Source of the DNA: Acidobacteriaceae bacterium
GTDB taxonomy: Bacteria; Acidobacteriota; Terriglobia; Terriglobales; Acidobacteriaceae
Length of the DNA: 7,059 bases
Reading direction: 5' to 3'
Assembly: GCA_027311125.1 (NCBI GenBank)
Contig: DAICZO010000503.1
Span: 1 to 7,059, forward strand
Positions within the stretch are counted from its first letter, which is position 1; every line of letters starts with the position of its first letter. The translations under genes and the position numbers were made by a program. This document shows positions 6,313-7,059 of the stretch, in pieces. The notes beneath the pieces are model-generated. The model did not search any database and was not told the origin of the DNA. It was given only the letters and a program-made list of their open reading frames with translations.

Positions 6313-6962
6313 AGGCCACCTGCTACCGTCTTGCCCGCACCGCTACCGCCCGCGGCAATCGTCTTCTTGATGTTGGCCTCGATCTCGTCCTTCGATCCCA
6401 GACCCGCCGTCTCCTCCACCACCACCCCGTTCTTATCCACATAGAACGACATCGGCAGATAATCCAGCCCACCATACGCCGCCCCCACCTTGCTGTCCGA
6501 CAGCAGAATCGGATACGTTACCCCTGTCTTCTGCGTCACCTTCGTAATCACGTCCTTGCCCGCATCCGAGTCGTCCACCACCCCCAGAATCTCGAATCCC
6601 TGCCCCGCATACTGCGTCCGCAGCTGCTCAAACCACGGCATCTCGATCTTGCAAGGCGCACACCACGTCGCCCAGAAGTTCACCAGCACCGGCCGCCCCT
6701 TATAGTCGCTCAGCGAAACCTTCTTCCCCTCCAGCGTCACCAGCGTAAAGCCCGGAGCCAGCTTGCCCCGCAACTTCGGCTGCTCTTGCCCATCGCTGCT
6801 CGCCGCGCCCGCATCCCCGCCCTTGTCCGGAACCAGCACCACATGGTTCTCCTCGGCCTTCTGCATCGCCAACCGCCGCTCCCGCAGGTTATGCCAGCCC
6901 GCCCACAGCATCAGCGAAATCCCCACCACCATCAATCCAACTACCAGACCTATCCGCTTCAC
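6309..6962 (-). CDS. Membrane-anchored TlpA/ResA-like thiol-disulfide oxidoreductase
   Basis: Thioredoxin-fold protein that probably reduces disulfides in exported proteins outside the cytoplasmic membrane. Numbering from GTG 6962 (217 residues): a single membrane anchor at about 4-23 after Lys2 and Arg3, a charged and Gly/Ser-rich linker to about 64, then an AhpC/TSA-type thioredoxin domain starting with KLAPGFTLVTLEGKKVSLSDYKG. The active site NFWATWCAPC ends with Cys101 and Cys104, and the cis-Pro is at 170 in YLPMSFYVDKNG. The final ~15 residues are a Gly/Ala-rich tail. I prefer GTG 6962 because GGAGG lies 9 bases upstream; an in-frame GTG at 6995 adds 11 residues but has only AAGGAG 12 bases away. 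The stop overlaps the DsbD-N start by four bases. tlpA, resA or ccmG-type names cannot be separated from sequence alone. Confidence 0.93.
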   Translation of the reverse strand: MKRIGLVVGLMVVGISLMLWAGWHNLRERRLAMQKAEENHVVLVPDKGGDAGAASSDGQEQPKLRGKLAPGFTLVTLEGKKVSLSDYKGRPVLVNFWATWCAPCKIEMPWFEQLRTQYAGQGFEILGVVDDSDAGKDVITKVTQKTGVTYPILLSDSKVGAAYGGLDYLPMSFYVDKNGVVVEETAGLGSKDEIEANIKKTIAAGGSGAGKTVAGGL

Positions 6963-6971
6963 GTCGTCTAT

Positions 6972-6976
6972 CCTCC
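6972..6976 (-). promoter_or_regulatory. Shine-Dalgarno GGAGG that favours the 6962 start of the TlpA-like gene
   Basis: GGAGG on the minus strand is 9 bases before GTG 6962. If translation began at GTG 6995 this motif would lie inside the coding sequence as an AGG codon followed by ATA, both rare in this window. The 97 bases from 6963 to the right edge contain no complete gene; short open frames entering from the edge stop at 7020-7018, 7001-6999 and 6970-6968, and I cannot tell which, if any, is the tail of an upstream gene. Confidence 0.45.
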
Positions 6977-7059
6977 GCAGCCAACTGCGCCGCACTCCTC
7001 AGCTTCTCTCCTTAAGTCTAACGCCAACCGCGTCCCCGCGCCGCTCCATCCTCCCAACC

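Noticed and set aside
5356..6444. Plus-strand open frame of 362 codons crossing alaC, the gap and the DsbD-N gene
   Set aside because: Arg/His/Leu-rich shadow of genes on the other strand; no recognisable domain.

Overview
The window looks like chromosomal core DNA from a GC-rich bacterium. Codons strongly prefer G or C in third position and genes are tightly packed. The mix of genes (an Ig-like-domain arylsulfotransferase lipoprotein, a TlpA/DsbD-N pair, an AlaC very close to the proteobacterial enzyme, and a single-membrane-segment signal peptidase) suggests an Acidobacteriota member of the Terriglobales type. That placement is inference from gene content and style; no rRNA or marker gene is present to settle it.

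Layout, left to right. (1) 2-436, plus strand: the C-terminal 144 residues of triosephosphate isomerase. (2) 437-539: a strong bidirectional terminator hairpin plus a TACTCCC heptamer tandem array, between convergent tpiA and lepB. (3) 540-1154, minus: type I signal peptidase. (4) 1155-1474: a 320-base divergent intergenic region with no credible gene; the part next to murQ carries two nested inverted repeats and a possible -10 box. (5) 1475-2443, plus: MurQ, N-acetylmuramic acid 6-phosphate etherase. (6) 2444-2515: a long hairpin between convergent genes. (7) 2516-4423, minus: an arylsulfotransferase-family lipoprotein gene cut by one in-frame TAG at 3014-3016, with homologous sequence continuing in the same frame to the family's usual C-terminus. 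(8) 4527-5708, minus: alaC, glutamate-pyruvate aminotransferase. (9) 5824-6312 and 6309-6962, minus: a secreted stand-alone DsbD N-terminal domain overlapping by four bases a membrane-anchored TlpA-like thioredoxin.

How they relate: tpiA (glycolysis), lepB (secretion), murQ (cell-wall recycling) and alaC (alanine synthesis) are housekeeping genes without an obvious joint function. tlpA and the DsbD-N gene are very likely co-transcribed and translationally coupled, and probably exchange electrons outside the cytoplasmic membrane. The four minus-strand genes from 6962 down to 2516 run in one direction with gaps of about 100 bases, so partial co-transcription is possible but not shown. The points most worth checking are the amber codon in the sulfotransferase gene, the nested inverted repeats before murQ, and the four-G-tract repeat in the lepB 3' untranslated region. 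I do not see a clearly new multi-gene system here.
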